Source of the DNA: an uncultured Muribaculaceae bacterium
GTDB taxonomy: Bacteria; Bacteroidota; Bacteroidia; Bacteroidales; Muribaculaceae
DNA: 64,000 bases
Assembly (NCBI GenBank): GCA_910578075.1
Contig: CAJTPK010000011.1
Coordinates: 31,039-95,038 of the forward strand
Reading direction: 5' to 3'
Part shown: piece after piece, positions 46,145-55,148 of the stretch
Layout of the letters: each line of letters begins with the position of its first letter
Numbering within the stretch: the stretch's first letter is position 1
The notes under the pieces: model-generated
The model's database searches: none
What the model saw: the letters and a program-made list of their open reading frames with translations, nothing else
Told to the model about the DNA's origin: nothing
Translations under genes and position numbers: made by a program

Positions 46145-46417
46145 TTATTTTACATCCTCAAGGAACACTTTTGAAGGCTTGAAGGCTGGAACCTTGTGTG
46201 CCGGAATCTTGATTGTAGTGTTACGTGAAATGTTACGGGCTGTTTTCTCCTTGCGCTCCTTGATGATGAAGCTGCCGAAGCCACGGAGATAAACATTGTT
46301 GCCGTTTGCCATGGAATCCTTAACTACTTCCATGAATTTCTCTACTGTTGCCAACACAGCTGCCTTCTCAAGACCTGTGCTGCGGGAGATTTCGTTTACA
46401 ATATCTGCCTTTGTCAT
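46145..46417 (-). CDS. HU family DNA-binding protein
   Basis: The 90-residue protein begins MTKADIVNEISRSTGLEKAA and has the HU/IHF arm region GFGSFIIKERKEKTARNISR followed by IPAHKVPAFKPSK. It has the normal length of HU subunits. HU bends DNA and organises the nucleoid. It lies upstream of the micro-protein gene and RNase G gene on the same strand, so the three may share transcripts. A near-consensus -7 box (GATATTTG, 46502-46495) lies about 80 bases upstream without a clear -33 box. Confidence 0.95.
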   Translation of the reverse strand: MTKADIVNEISRSTGLEKAAVLATVEKFMEVVKDSMANGNNVYLRGFGSFIIKERKEKTARNISRNTTIKIPAHKVPAFKPSKVFLEDVK

Positions 46418-46579
46418 TGTTTTGATATTTTATCTTTATACACTTTTTCGTATACTCTTTCAATGCCAAATCAGCCTTCGCAAATTTGGCGATGCAAATA
46501 TCGTAATTTTTTTTGAATCCGTAAATATCTCGGACTGATTTTCTTATGATTTTGGCGTTTTTTTATTAAAATTCAGCTT

Positions 46580-47200
46580 TCAAACCCCGTTTTCAACGTC
46601 TTCTCCTTCCAAAATGGATACTCCATCTATTTTTAACAGCCTTCCCACAATCTCTTCTTTCAAACTTTCCGGAAACTCCACGGTCATCCCACACGTATTG
46701 TCGAATGTGCGTTCAACGATATTTACATCGCTCCCTTTCATTAGACGCATCACGCCGTCGGCTCCTATATAAGGGAACGTAAGCTTTATTGTCGACATCT
46801 TACGCATCTCTTTTTTTCCGGCTTCCTCAAGGGCAAGCCGCGCGGCTTCCCTATAAGCCGCTATAAGCCCGGATGTGCCTAATTTGATTCCTCCGAAATA
46901 CCTGACTACAATAACAAGCACATCTGTCACTCCGAAACTGTTGATCTGCCCCAATATCGGCTTCCCCGCAGTGCCGGATGGCTCACCATTGTCATTGAGC
47001 TGCCACTCGAGACGGTCGGGACCAAGCATATATGCCCAACATACGTGTCGCGCGTCATGAAAACGGTTCTGAAAATTCTTAACTTCCTGTCTGGCTTCCT
47101 CAGCAGAAGTGACAGGAATGGCAAATGAAAGGAACCGGCTCATCTTCTCTTTATATTGAGATTCACCGGCTCCCTGTATCGTGTAATATACGTCTGTCAT
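46580..47200 (-). CDS. YigZ/IMPACT family protein
   Basis: The 206-residue protein carries the IMPACT family motif with ARHVCWAYMLGPDRLEWQLN, DNGEPSGTAGKPILGQI and VVRYFGGIKLGTSGLIAAYR (about residues 50-120). A second ferredoxin-like domain (about 135-205) follows. The family is related to eukaryotic IMPACT and probably acts in translation or RNA handling, but its molecular role in bacteria is unsettled. It lies 33 bases after the DJ-1 family gene on the same strand. Confidence 0.9.
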   Translation of the reverse strand: MTDVYYTIQGAGESQYKEKMSRFLSFAIPVTSAEEARQEVKNFQNRFHDARHVCWAYMLGPDRLEWQLNDNGEPSGTAGKPILGQINSFGVTDVLVIVVRYFGGIKLGTSGLIAAYREAARLALEEAGKKEMRKMSTIKLTFPYIGADGVMRLMKGSDVNIVERTFDNTCGMTVEFPESLKEEIVGRLLKIDGVSILEGEDVENGV

Positions 47201-47233
47201 CTACTCATAAAGGCAACCTGCAAAAGCAGAACC

Positions 47234-47824
47234 TTATCCAAAATAGTTATCTACATCTATACGGTTTTTGCTATAAAGCAACATCCCTGCAGCCACATTG
47301 TCAGCTTTCTCGCGACCAAGCTCCTTTTCAACTATAGCGAGTGACCACTTCAAAGCAAGCGCGGGACCTGCGCCCAACACAAATTTATCATCAGCCACAA
47401 CGCGTTTCTCGGAATGCGTTGCGCCCTCCATCATATCTTCAAACCCTGGATAGCAAGTAGCCTCACGTCCTTTCAGAAGACCCATCTGTCCGAGCACGAC
47501 AGCCGGTGACGCGCATATAGCGGCAATTTTTCCATGCTTTGACTCGAACTGATTCTTGAGAAGACCATGCAACGGATCAAAATCATACAGATTCGATGCC
47601 CCGGGCATACCTCCGGGAAGAATCAACCATGCCGGATCCTTGAAAAGCGTACTGTTAAAGATTAAGTCGGCAGTCACAGTGACTCCATGCGCACCGGTGA
47701 CAAGCAGCGAGGATGTGATGGAAACTGTCTTTACCGGCATTCCCGCACGACGGAGAACATCTACCGGTGTCAGAGCCTCAACCTCTTCGAAGCCATCGGC
47801 TAAAAATACATAAGATTCTCTCAT
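47234..47824 (-). CDS. DJ-1/PfpI family protein (YajL/ThiJ-like)
   Basis: I place the start at ATG 47824 (MRESYVFLADGFEEVEALTP) because the upstream 31 codons overlap the promoter and lack conserved sequence. The 196-residue protein has the DJ-1 nucleophile elbow KIAAICASPAVVLGQ with the reactive Cys, and the conserved Glu in ADGFEEVEA. Related YajL and DJ-1 proteins act in protection from oxidative stress and in methylglyoxal or protein deglycation chemistry. A consensus promoter directly upstream (47875-47905) suggests its own transcription start although the glucuronate operon precedes it. Confidence 0.9.
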   Translation of the reverse strand: MRESYVFLADGFEEVEALTPVDVLRRAGMPVKTVSITSSLLVTGAHGVTVTADLIFNSTLFKDPAWLILPGGMPGASNLYDFDPLHGLLKNQFESKHGKIAAICASPAVVLGQMGLLKGREATCYPGFEDMMEGATHSEKRVVADDKFVLGAGPALALKWSLAIVEKELGREKADNVAAGMLLYSKNRIDVDNYFG

Positions 47825-47874
47825 AACTAATAATTCAATAGTGTTAATAAAATTGTGTGTGCATCTCGCTATGG

Positions 47875-47905
47875 CAAATATAGCAATAATTCCTAATACA
47901 ACAAA
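47875..47905 (-). promoter_or_regulatory. Promoter of the DJ-1 family gene
   Basis: On the minus strand TTTG (47905-47902) and TATATTTG (47882-47875) are 19 bases apart. The site lies between the transporter stop at 47907 and the chosen start at 47824, supporting this start over the longer frame. Confidence 0.78.
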
Positions 47906-47906
47906 A

Positions 47907-49367
47907 TCAAACCTCAATTTTCTTGTATTTAGGCACCAATATCTTCATTACTGACCAAGCAATGAGATATGAGACCGCACATATGCTGAACACTATCATA
48001 TATCCTGCCGGTTTTCCACTGAAGCCCGCGAAAGAGAATGCCGTTCCGGCATTTGCAGAGTAGTCGAATAGCCAACCTGCGCCCTGATTTATTATATAGG
48101 AGCTTATACCACCCGCCATTGTGCCTATTCCGACAATGGAACCAACCGTAGATTTTGGAAACATATCGCCGATCGTTGAGTAAAGGTTAGCGCTCCATGC
48201 CTGATGAGCCGCTCCTGCAAGACCGATAATCACGGCCGGCCACCACGGTGAATACACACCCATAGGTTGTGCGAACAGGGTCAAGATCGGAAAAAAGGCG
48301 AAAATGAGCATAGCCCGCATCCTGCCGGCATATGGATTCATACCTTTACTTTCTACAAACACCTTTGGCAAATATCCACCCATGATAGAGAGTGCCGTAA
48401 CTATGAAATATAACGTAAAAATCAAAGCCTGCCCCATCGGTGTATAGGACGCATAACCAAACTGGTCCGAGAAATAGGCAGGTGCCCAGAAAAGCAGGAA
48501 CCACCATACTCCGTCAGTCAAAGCTTTTCCCGCCACAAACGCCCATGTCTGGCGAAATCCGAGACAGCGCCAGAACGATATGGTCCTGTGTTCCTCCCGT
48601 TCAATCTGGCTTTCGCTCTCTCCCGCCTCATCCTGCATAATATAGCTAAGTTCCTCTTCATTCACATACTTCGATTTTTCCGGAGCGGAATAAAGATTAA
48701 CCCAGAATCCCATCCATATGAAACCGAGGGCTCCGATTATTACAAATGCCATTTCCCAGCCCCAGATTTTTGCAAGCACAGGAATACACAATGGTGCTGC
48801 GAGAGCACCGACAGATGCTCCGGCATTAAAAATCGAAGTGGCGAAAGCCCTGTCTTTTGCGGGGAAATATTGCGCCGTCACCTTGATTGCCGCAGGAAAG
48901 TTTCCAGCCTCGCCGATTGCGAGCAATGCACGGCATCCAAGGAAAAGCCACACACTCACTGTGGCTATCGACAAGGCAAGAGCTGAACCGCTCTCAACCA
49001 TAGCAAGCGCTTCCACAGAATCCAGCCCCTCTATCTTCATAGTTGCCCATCCACATGCGCCATGCAGACACGCAGCAAGCGACCATACAAATATCGCCCA
49101 GAGATAACCCTTTCTTGAACCCATCCAATCGATGAATTTTCCTGCAAAAAGGCTTACTACTGCATAAAAAAGTGAGAAAAAACCGGTGATTGCGCCATAG
49201 TCGGAATCTGTCCAGTGAAATTCGGGAGCGATAAAATCCTTCCATGTCAAAGACAATACCTGACGGTCGAGATAATTTATGGTAGTGGCGAAAAAGAGTA
49301 ATGAGCAGATAACCCATCTCCAGTTTGTCTTGCGGGCGGCTACCGCGAGAGTGCTGACATTTTCCAT
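47907..49367 (-). CDS. MFS hexuronate transporter (ExuT-like, ACS family)
   Basis: A 486-residue protein with about 12 helices. The first helix pair carries TTINYLDRQVLSLTWKDFIA and the loop FAGKFIDWMGSRKGYLWAI, typical for the anion:cation symporter family. It lies 3 bases after the glucuronate isomerase gene, which makes glucuronate or galacturonate the probable substrate. Compared with the family member at 7700, it is longer by about 45 residues. A longer periplasmic loop (CGWATMKIEGLDSVEALAMV) near residue 105 accounts for part of that. The stop overlaps no other gene, and a new promoter follows it. Confidence 0.92.
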   Translation of the reverse strand: MENVSTLAVAARKTNWRWVICSLLFFATTINYLDRQVLSLTWKDFIAPEFHWTDSDYGAITGFFSLFYAVVSLFAGKFIDWMGSRKGYLWAIFVWSLAACLHGACGWATMKIEGLDSVEALAMVESGSALALSIATVSVWLFLGCRALLAIGEAGNFPAAIKVTAQYFPAKDRAFATSIFNAGASVGALAAPLCIPVLAKIWGWEMAFVIIGALGFIWMGFWVNLYSAPEKSKYVNEEELSYIMQDEAGESESQIEREEHRTISFWRCLGFRQTWAFVAGKALTDGVWWFLLFWAPAYFSDQFGYASYTPMGQALIFTLYFIVTALSIMGGYLPKVFVESKGMNPYAGRMRAMLIFAFFPILTLFAQPMGVYSPWWPAVIIGLAGAAHQAWSANLYSTIGDMFPKSTVGSIVGIGTMAGGISSYIINQGAGWLFDYSANAGTAFSFAGFSGKPAGYMIVFSICAVSYLIAWSVMKILVPKYKKIEV

Positions 49368-49370
49368 TTA

Positions 49371-50795
49371 TTAAAAATTAAAGAATTGCTTTGCATTGTT
49401 GTAACATATATCTTCGATCATCTCGCGGACACGCACTTTCTCAAAGCCCTCATATGGAATGAGACCGGCTTCAATATCATTACCGACAAGGTTACAGAGC
49501 GTCCTTCTGAAATATTCATGACGAGGATACGAAACGAAAGAGCGTGAATCGGTAAGCATACCGACAAAACGGCTCAACAACCCGAGTGTGGACAGGGCGT
49601 TCATCTGGCGAGTCATTCCATCAATCTGGTCATTGAACCACCATCCTGAGCCAAGCTGGATTTTACCTGCAACCGTGCCATCCTGGAAGTTACCTATCAT
49701 GGTTGCCATCACTTCATTGGCACTCGGATTCAGATTATATAGAATAGTCTTGGCAAGCGTCCCTTTGCTGTTGAGTCTGTCAAGAAATTTCGCACAGCTC
49801 TGCGCAGTATTGAATTCTCCGATTGAGTCAAACCCGCTGTCCGGGCCAAGTCGCTGCATCATCAAGGAATTAGAATTGCGGATTGTACCGTAATGGTATT
49901 GCTGAGTCCATCCCGCATCGGCATCCTGCTCTCCGAAAAGCACAAGCATACGGCTCTTGAATTTGGAAATTTCTTCTTCGGAAAGAGCGGTGCCTGCAAT
50001 CACTTTTGCAAAAATAGACTCTACCTCATCATCAGTATAGTCATCGGCATAAAATTCCGACAATCCATGATCGCTCAACCGGCAACCTGCCTCAGCAAAG
50101 AAATCATGACGGATCTGCAATGCTCTTGAGAAATCTTCAAAATTACTAATCTCAATTCCAGCGGTTTCAGACAACTTTGAGACATATTCTCGGAATGCAA
50201 CGGGATTCTCCACTGCCATAGCCTTGTCAGGACGCCATGTAGGAAGCACCTTTATCTCAAACCCCTCCTCGCGCAGACGACGATGATGTTCCAATGAATC
50301 TATAGGATCGTCAGTTGTGCATACGACCTCAACTCCATAACGACGCATCAACCCCCTTGCCGTCATATTAGGATCATTACGCAACTTCTCATTGCATTCA
50401 TCATAAATCTCCCTTGCAGTATCTGGATTGAGCGTCTTGTCAATTCCAAAAGCCGTGCGGAGTTCAAGGTGAGTCCAATGATAAAGCGGATTCCGAAATG
50501 TATATGGAACTGTTTCAGCCCACTTTTCAAACTTTTCCCAATCAGAGGTATCCTTTCCTGTAATATATCTTTCGTCCACGCCATTGCTTCTAAGCGCACG
50601 CCATTTATAATGGTCTCCACCGAGCCACAGCTCTGTGATGGATTCGAACCGGTGGTCATCAGCTATCATTTTCGGATCAAGATGACAGTGATAATCTATG
50701 ATCGGCAATTTGGCAGCATGATTGTGGTAGAGCTCTTTTGCTGTCTCAGTCTCCAGCAAAAAGTCTTTATCCATAAATTGTTTCATGGCATTCAA
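49371..50795 (-). CDS. uxaC: Glucuronate isomerase (uronate isomerase)
   Basis: The 474-residue enzyme has the amidohydrolase-like metal motif IIDYHCHLDPKMIADDHRFE (about residues 32-51) and later VVCTTDDPIDSL and VLPTWRPDKAM. It closes with LVGNDIEAGLIPYEG and a PRHEYFRR block. UxaC interconverts D-glucuronate and D-fructuronate, and galacturonate and tagaturonate. Flanking uxuA, a short-chain fructuronate reductase and a uronate transporter define a complete entry branch of hexuronate breakdown. The ATG at 50786 is a possible alternative start; the two differ by three residues. Confidence 0.95.
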   Translation of the reverse strand: MNAMKQFMDKDFLLETETAKELYHNHAAKLPIIDYHCHLDPKMIADDHRFESITELWLGGDHYKWRALRSNGVDERYITGKDTSDWEKFEKWAETVPYTFRNPLYHWTHLELRTAFGIDKTLNPDTAREIYDECNEKLRNDPNMTARGLMRRYGVEVVCTTDDPIDSLEHHRRLREEGFEIKVLPTWRPDKAMAVENPVAFREYVSKLSETAGIEISNFEDFSRALQIRHDFFAEAGCRLSDHGLSEFYADDYTDDEVESIFAKVIAGTALSEEEISKFKSRMLVLFGEQDADAGWTQQYHYGTIRNSNSLMMQRLGPDSGFDSIGEFNTAQSCAKFLDRLNSKGTLAKTILYNLNPSANEVMATMIGNFQDGTVAGKIQLGSGWWFNDQIDGMTRQMNALSTLGLLSRFVGMLTDSRSFVSYPRHEYFRRTLCNLVGNDIEAGLIPYEGFEKVRVREMIEDICYNNAKQFFNF

Positions 50796-50821
50796 GTTTT
50801 GAGGTTACATTTTTTAGAGGG

Positions 50822-51634
50822 TTACATTGCGAATGCATTGAAACCACCGTCCACTATAGATACTGTGCCGGTGACAAAAGATGATGCTTCGGATATGAGA
50901 TACTGAATGGTTCCGCAAAGTTCTTCCGGACGACCAAATCTCTTGAACGGGGTCTGACGTATCACATCCTGTCCCCGTTCTGTATAGCTGCCATCTGGAT
51001 TAGTGAGAAGAGAACGATTCTGATTTGTAAGGAAGAAACCGGGAGCTATGGCATTAATCCGAATCCCCGGCGTGAATTTGGTTGCGACCTCATTGGCCAT
51101 GTATGCTGTGAAATTGGAAATTCCCGCCTTGGCTGCTGAATAACCCATCACTCTTGACAACGGACGGAAAGCCGACATTGAAGAGAAGTTCACTATGGAT
51201 CCCTTACCTGCCTCTACCATAGGTTTGAGGAAAACCTGGGTAGGTATGACAGTGCCTGTAAGATTCACATTAAGCACTTTTTCAAAATCCTCGATATTGA
51301 CGTCAAAGAAAGTTCCGGTAGGAGGTATAGTAGCACCCGGCATATTACCCCCTGCCGCATTAAGAAGAGCATCAACCTTGCCATATGCAGCAAGGATATC
51401 GGCACAGTTTTGCTCAACCACCTCCTTATTCATCACATCGGTGACAAGAAACATTGCCTCACCACCTTTCTCGCGTATCTCCTTGACAATGGCTTCACCC
51501 TCGTCTTTGCGACGACCCATCAGAACAACCTTCGCGCCCTCCGCTGCGAGATACTTGCCAATGCAGCTTCCGAGCACTCCGGTTCCGCCGGTGATAACCA
51601 CAACCTTATCCTTTACTGAAAATATATCATTCAT
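50822..51634 (-). CDS. SDR-family D-mannonate oxidoreductase (fructuronate reductase)
   Basis: The 270-residue protein has the SDR nucleotide motif VITGGTGVLGSCIGKYLA (about residues 13-30), the NAAGGNMPG block and the catalytic pair in MGYSAAKAGISN (Tyr and Lys). The C-terminus FVTGTVSIVDGGFNAF is the common end of this family. In Bacteroidetes uronate operons this type replaces the long-chain UxuB enzyme and reduces fructuronate to mannonate. It lies between the isomerase gene (26 bp) and the mannonate dehydratase gene (31 bp). The assignment rests on context as well as family. Confidence 0.9.
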   Translation of the reverse strand: MNDIFSVKDKVVVITGGTGVLGSCIGKYLAAEGAKVVLMGRRKDEGEAIVKEIREKGGEAMFLVTDVMNKEVVEQNCADILAAYGKVDALLNAAGGNMPGATIPPTGTFFDVNIEDFEKVLNVNLTGTVIPTQVFLKPMVEAGKGSIVNFSSMSAFRPLSRVMGYSAAKAGISNFTAYMANEVATKFTPGIRINAIAPGFFLTNQNRSLLTNPDGSYTERGQDVIRQTPFKRFGRPEELCGTIQYLISEASSFVTGTVSIVDGGFNAFAM

Positions 51635-51665
51635 ATAATTATTCTTTCTTTGAGTCCAAATATTA

Positions 51666-52823
51666 CTAATTATTCACGGTCGCCATTATTCCACTTACCA
51701 TTCCAAGAGCGAGCATTCGTCCATGGAATGAATATCCTGCGTTATAACCCATCTTGTCATCCCCAAGCATCAATGGAGCATGATCAACTCTCATTGCCAC
51801 ACCCGGATGCTCTTTCTCGAAGATTTTCACCACTTCAATCAGGCGTGGATCAAGATGCGATGACTCCTTGAAGTCTCCGTTAGGTTGAACCTTACAGATA
51901 CGCGCATGCACAAAATGAGTACGAGATGCATATTTACGAGCAAGCTCAACAACATCATTATGCGCACCGGCGCTGAGTGAACCGGCACAGAACGTCAGTC
52001 CGTTATGAGGATTGGGAACAGCATCAAGAAATGCCTTGATATCGGCATCACATGTAACTATCCTTGGCAATCCAAGTATCGGCATTGGCGGATCATCGGG
52101 ATGCACACACATGTCAATTCCGTATTCATCACATACAGGCATGATGGCATTGAGGAAATAAGCCATGTTTGCACGCAACTGATCGGCATCTATGCCGCTG
52201 TAAAGTTCAAGCAGACTACGGAATTTATTCACAGGCTCAAGGTCATCCTCGGAGATGTTGCCATTCACGAATCCCTGCGTCTTGACAATTATATTCTCAA
52301 CGAGTCTTTTTTCAGCATCTTTATCCATGAGCGGGGCCACATCCTCGCGCATCCTGCGCAAAGTCTCCGGATCGTAATCCTTCTCCGCTCCGTCACGCTT
52401 AAGGATATGGATATCGAAATACGCGAATTCTGCACGGTTGAAATAGAGATTGGAAGTTCCGTCAGGATTCGGATATTCAAGATCTGTACGTGCCCAGTCG
52501 AGCACAGGCATAAAATTATAGCAGATTGTCTTGACTCCGGCTTTTCCAAGATTGCGCAGACTCTCCTTATATTTTTCAATCAGATCGTCCCGGTCCTCGC
52601 CGCCATATTTTATGGATTCGCTGACAGGCAAACTTTCAACCACTGACCAGCGGAGTCCGTGATCCTCAATGAAGTTTTTCATCTTATTTACCTCTTCCTC
52701 GCTCCATACCTCACCGTTGGGTATATGATGGAGAGCGGTAACAATTCCCTCCACCCCTATCTGGCGGAGCATATCAAGTGTAATCTTATCGTTGGGACCA
52801 AACCAACGCCAGGTCTTTTCCAT
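51666..52823 (-). CDS. uxuA: Mannonate dehydratase
   Basis: The 385-residue enzyme begins MEKTWRWFGPNDKITLDMLR and contains MCVHPDDPPMPILGLPRIVT (about residues 236-255) and the metal-site block HFVHARICKVQPNGDFKESS (about 309-328). These mark UxuA, which removes water from D-mannonate to give 2-keto-3-deoxygluconate. It is the first gene of the glucuronate operon on the minus strand. The DUF262 gene of the island ends 46 bases upstream, so the operon promoter must lie in that short gap or inside the island. I could not find a good promoter there. Confidence 0.96.
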   Translation of the reverse strand: MEKTWRWFGPNDKITLDMLRQIGVEGIVTALHHIPNGEVWSEEEVNKMKNFIEDHGLRWSVVESLPVSESIKYGGEDRDDLIEKYKESLRNLGKAGVKTICYNFMPVLDWARTDLEYPNPDGTSNLYFNRAEFAYFDIHILKRDGAEKDYDPETLRRMREDVAPLMDKDAEKRLVENIIVKTQGFVNGNISEDDLEPVNKFRSLLELYSGIDADQLRANMAYFLNAIMPVCDEYGIDMCVHPDDPPMPILGLPRIVTCDADIKAFLDAVPNPHNGLTFCAGSLSAGAHNDVVELARKYASRTHFVHARICKVQPNGDFKESSHLDPRLIEVVKIFEKEHPGVAMRVDHAPLMLGDDKMGYNAGYSFHGRMLALGMVSGIMATVNN

Positions 52824-52869
52824 TATTTAGTCAGATTGAGTTTTAATTCAGTATTTGTATTTGCAATTA

Positions 52870-53979
52870 TTACTTTGCGCCTTTGATGCGGTTGCAATTT
52901 CGGCAGAGCATCTGGCAGTTTTCAGCCACTGTCGTGCCGCCTTCTTTCCATGGAGTTATATGGTCGGCCTCCATCTCATCCAGCTCAAAATGCTTGCCGC
53001 AATGCGGGCAGATTCCCTGTTGACGCTCGTAAGCCTCACGTTTCTGCTTCTTGTCAAAAGTCCTAAATGAGAGGTCGCGCAACTCTCCGCTCAATACGTA
53101 ACGATAAATCCCCGATTTCTTCATTATCTCGTCATCCTCCATAAGGTCATGTATCTGCCTCTCAAGTGCATCTGTATCATAAGTCACATCCCCAAACTTA
53201 TCGAACATCTCTCCCCAATCAAGACCTTTCATCTCCTTACGATATTTCGTGAAGGTAGATCGCACCCATGTTATGATTGAAACAAAGTAAGCCCATAACT
53301 TATTGGCATTCGGGTCAAACTGATGTTGAGCCATATAGTCGTCAACTTTAGTTATCCCATCGTGACGGGCACACCACTTTAGAATTGTCGAAAGATATGC
53401 CTGTTCTTTGGCAACCCCATTTAGCAGATCGTTAGCCATTTTGTATGCAGGGCAACCATCCTTAGAGAAGTGACGACGGGCATCTGTTACGAATGGGCCG
53501 ACATAAACAGCATTGAGCAATTCTTGGTCAAGAAGCTTCTCTCCGGCAATATTGATGACACGGAACCAGTCAAGTTTTTCCTTATCAGTACCACTGCAAA
53601 AATAGACAGTAAGTTCATAATCGAGAAATTTCCGTTTTTCATCTGAAGTTAGAGTGGAAAAATATAGCGTGCCCCTGTCTTTATCCTCAATATTGAATCC
53701 ATGAGTGAAGAATTCGCATATGGATAATGTACGCTGTTGACCATCAATCATTTCATAGCTATCTTCATTAACTTCACTCCAATACATAATATTGAGAGGA
53801 AAACCTTTCAATATAGTGTTTATTACCGCTTGTTGTTGTTTAACATCATAACGGAATTCGCGTTGATAAGGCGGACGTATATCCAACTTACCACCAAAAC
53901 CACGCACACCTATTTCGGGATCATTGACGTATCCGTCAACTATGTCGGATATTTTAATTGATACAGGTTCTACTTTCAT
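52870..53979 (-). CDS. DUF262-HNH nuclease (GmrSD-like type, island gene 5)
   Basis: The 369-residue protein has a DUF262 domain with the motif MIDGQQRTLS (Asp79-Gly-Gln-Gln-Arg83), which in GmrS-type proteins is linked to NTP use. A helical middle follows. The C-terminus (about residues 318-366) is an HNH nuclease with zinc Cys pairs CPHC and CRNC and the DHITPW histidine motif. GmrSD and BrxU couple DUF262 with a different HNH-like domain to cut modified phage DNA. Here the protein is encoded 4 bases after an adenine methyltransferase gene, so it may act as the nuclease of a restriction-modification-like pair. It could cut unmodified or, as in GmrSD, modified DNA. Confidence 0.88.
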   Translation of the reverse strand: MKVEPVSIKISDIVDGYVNDPEIGVRGFGGKLDIRPPYQREFRYDVKQQQAVINTILKGFPLNIMYWSEVNEDSYEMIDGQQRTLSICEFFTHGFNIEDKDRGTLYFSTLTSDEKRKFLDYELTVYFCSGTDKEKLDWFRVINIAGEKLLDQELLNAVYVGPFVTDARRHFSKDGCPAYKMANDLLNGVAKEQAYLSTILKWCARHDGITKVDDYMAQHQFDPNANKLWAYFVSIITWVRSTFTKYRKEMKGLDWGEMFDKFGDVTYDTDALERQIHDLMEDDEIMKKSGIYRYVLSGELRDLSFRTFDKKQKREAYERQQGICPHCGKHFELDEMEADHITPWKEGGTTVAENCQMLCRNCNRIKGAK

Positions 53980-53983
53980 AGCG

Positions 53984-55018
53984 TTACTTCTTTCGACGGA
54001 CTAAAATTCGACGATATGGTAAGATTGGTATCTCATTTTTCATATAATAAAGATCCCCATCTCGCAACCCTTTATTCAATGTTTTCAACTTTCGATCATA
54101 AGGTCTTAATCCAAGCGCAACCCCAGCATCTCCATGAGCATGACCAATAATCTCAAATTGGTCAGGATTATACTTATCAAGAAAAGTAATAGGAACCCCC
54201 ATTACTCCATCATAATCCATTGGAACATCAGATGTCTTTGAAACCTCGATAGCTTCATAATTCTCATACGTTGGGTACTCGTCTGGATTATAGCGTTTAT
54301 ATAAAATTAAATCCTCATGACGTTCCTTATAATCTAAATTTGTGAACCATCGGACACCTTTTACACGAATAAACTTTCTGCCTGTTTCATCAATACCACA
54401 TCCAGATGCATTAAGGGGATAATCTTCAGGAACCCAAAACTTCCTATCTCCGCTATGAATACTTGCTCCTAACCACATCTGGTTATTCTGAATCAAAGGA
54501 AAGATTTCTTTTGTGGAAATTGCATTGACATTTCCTATGATTAAAAATTTCTTATCATATTTGATAAGTTGAGCTACATACTCTCGGAAAAGTGAAAAAG
54601 GAGGATTCGTAACCACGATATCAGCTTCTTTCAAAAACTCGACACACTCAGGCGAACGGAAATCCCCATCTCCTTTTAATGGCAAAACTTCAATTTCATC
54701 ATCATCTGGTATGTGGTTACCATTTTTATCACCCTCATAAATGAGATATACGGCCTCTTCAGATGTTCCTTCAGAAAAAAGATTGACGTCCTGACTTTTG
54801 TAGCACGTTGTAATCAATTTTTTTAAGCCAAGGAATTCAAAGTTATATGCAAAATACTTAAAGAAATTGCTGACGCGGGGATCATCGCAGTTGCACAGCA
54901 CCGTCTTGCCGCGAAAATGCTCACGGTAATGGCGAAGTTCGTTGTTTATATCCTCAAGCTGCGTATAAAACTCATCTTTCTTCGCCTCCTTGGCCTTGTT
55001 AAGATTTCTGTTTGCCAT
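53984..55018 (-). CDS. EcoRI-family N6-adenine DNA methyltransferase (island gene 4)
   Basis: The 344-residue protein matches the adenine-specific methyltransferase EcoRI family. The start region KAKEAKKDEFYTQLEDINNE is typical of the family. The catalytic motif IV is NPPF (residues 138-141, in DIVVTNPPFSLF). A cofactor-binding region is near TVLCNCDDPRVSNFF. It lacks its classic restriction partner, but the DUF262-HNH gene follows with only 4 bases between them. The methylated site cannot be read from sequence. It lies 130 bases after the preceding small gene with a hairpin in the gap. Composition is AT-richer than the flanking uronate genes, which fits lateral transfer. Confidence 0.9.
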   Translation of the reverse strand: MANRNLNKAKEAKKDEFYTQLEDINNELRHYREHFRGKTVLCNCDDPRVSNFFKYFAYNFEFLGLKKLITTCYKSQDVNLFSEGTSEEAVYLIYEGDKNGNHIPDDDEIEVLPLKGDGDFRSPECVEFLKEADIVVTNPPFSLFREYVAQLIKYDKKFLIIGNVNAISTKEIFPLIQNNQMWLGASIHSGDRKFWVPEDYPLNASGCGIDETGRKFIRVKGVRWFTNLDYKERHEDLILYKRYNPDEYPTYENYEAIEVSKTSDVPMDYDGVMGVPITFLDKYNPDQFEIIGHAHGDAGVALGLRPYDRKLKTLNKGLRDGDLYYMKNEIPILPYRRILVRRKK

Positions 55019-55099
55019 CGTCTCTGTCCGAAAAATTTAATACCCCTTTCCATTCAATACGCAAAAATACACAAAAATCTTGTGATTTTCGTGTATTTT
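55019..55099 (-). terminator. Hairpin in gap between island genes 3 and 4
   Basis: AAAATACAC (55064-55072) pairs with GTGTATTTT (55091-55099), and AAAATC (55074-55079) with GATTTT (55084-55089). On the minus strand the joining pair is G-T and a T run follows. It may partly terminate the upstream part of the operon. TATTTTTG (55069-55062, minus) could act as a -7 box for the methyltransferase gene, but without a clear -33 box. Confidence 0.55.
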
Positions 55100-55148
55100 C
55101 ACCTAAAGATATCATTGAGACCACATTTAAAGCATTTAAAGCATACTC

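Noticed and set aside
52005..52646. Plus-strand open frame of 213 codons opposite uxuA.
   Set aside because: uxuA has strong family motifs on the minus strand; the plus-strand frame has none.
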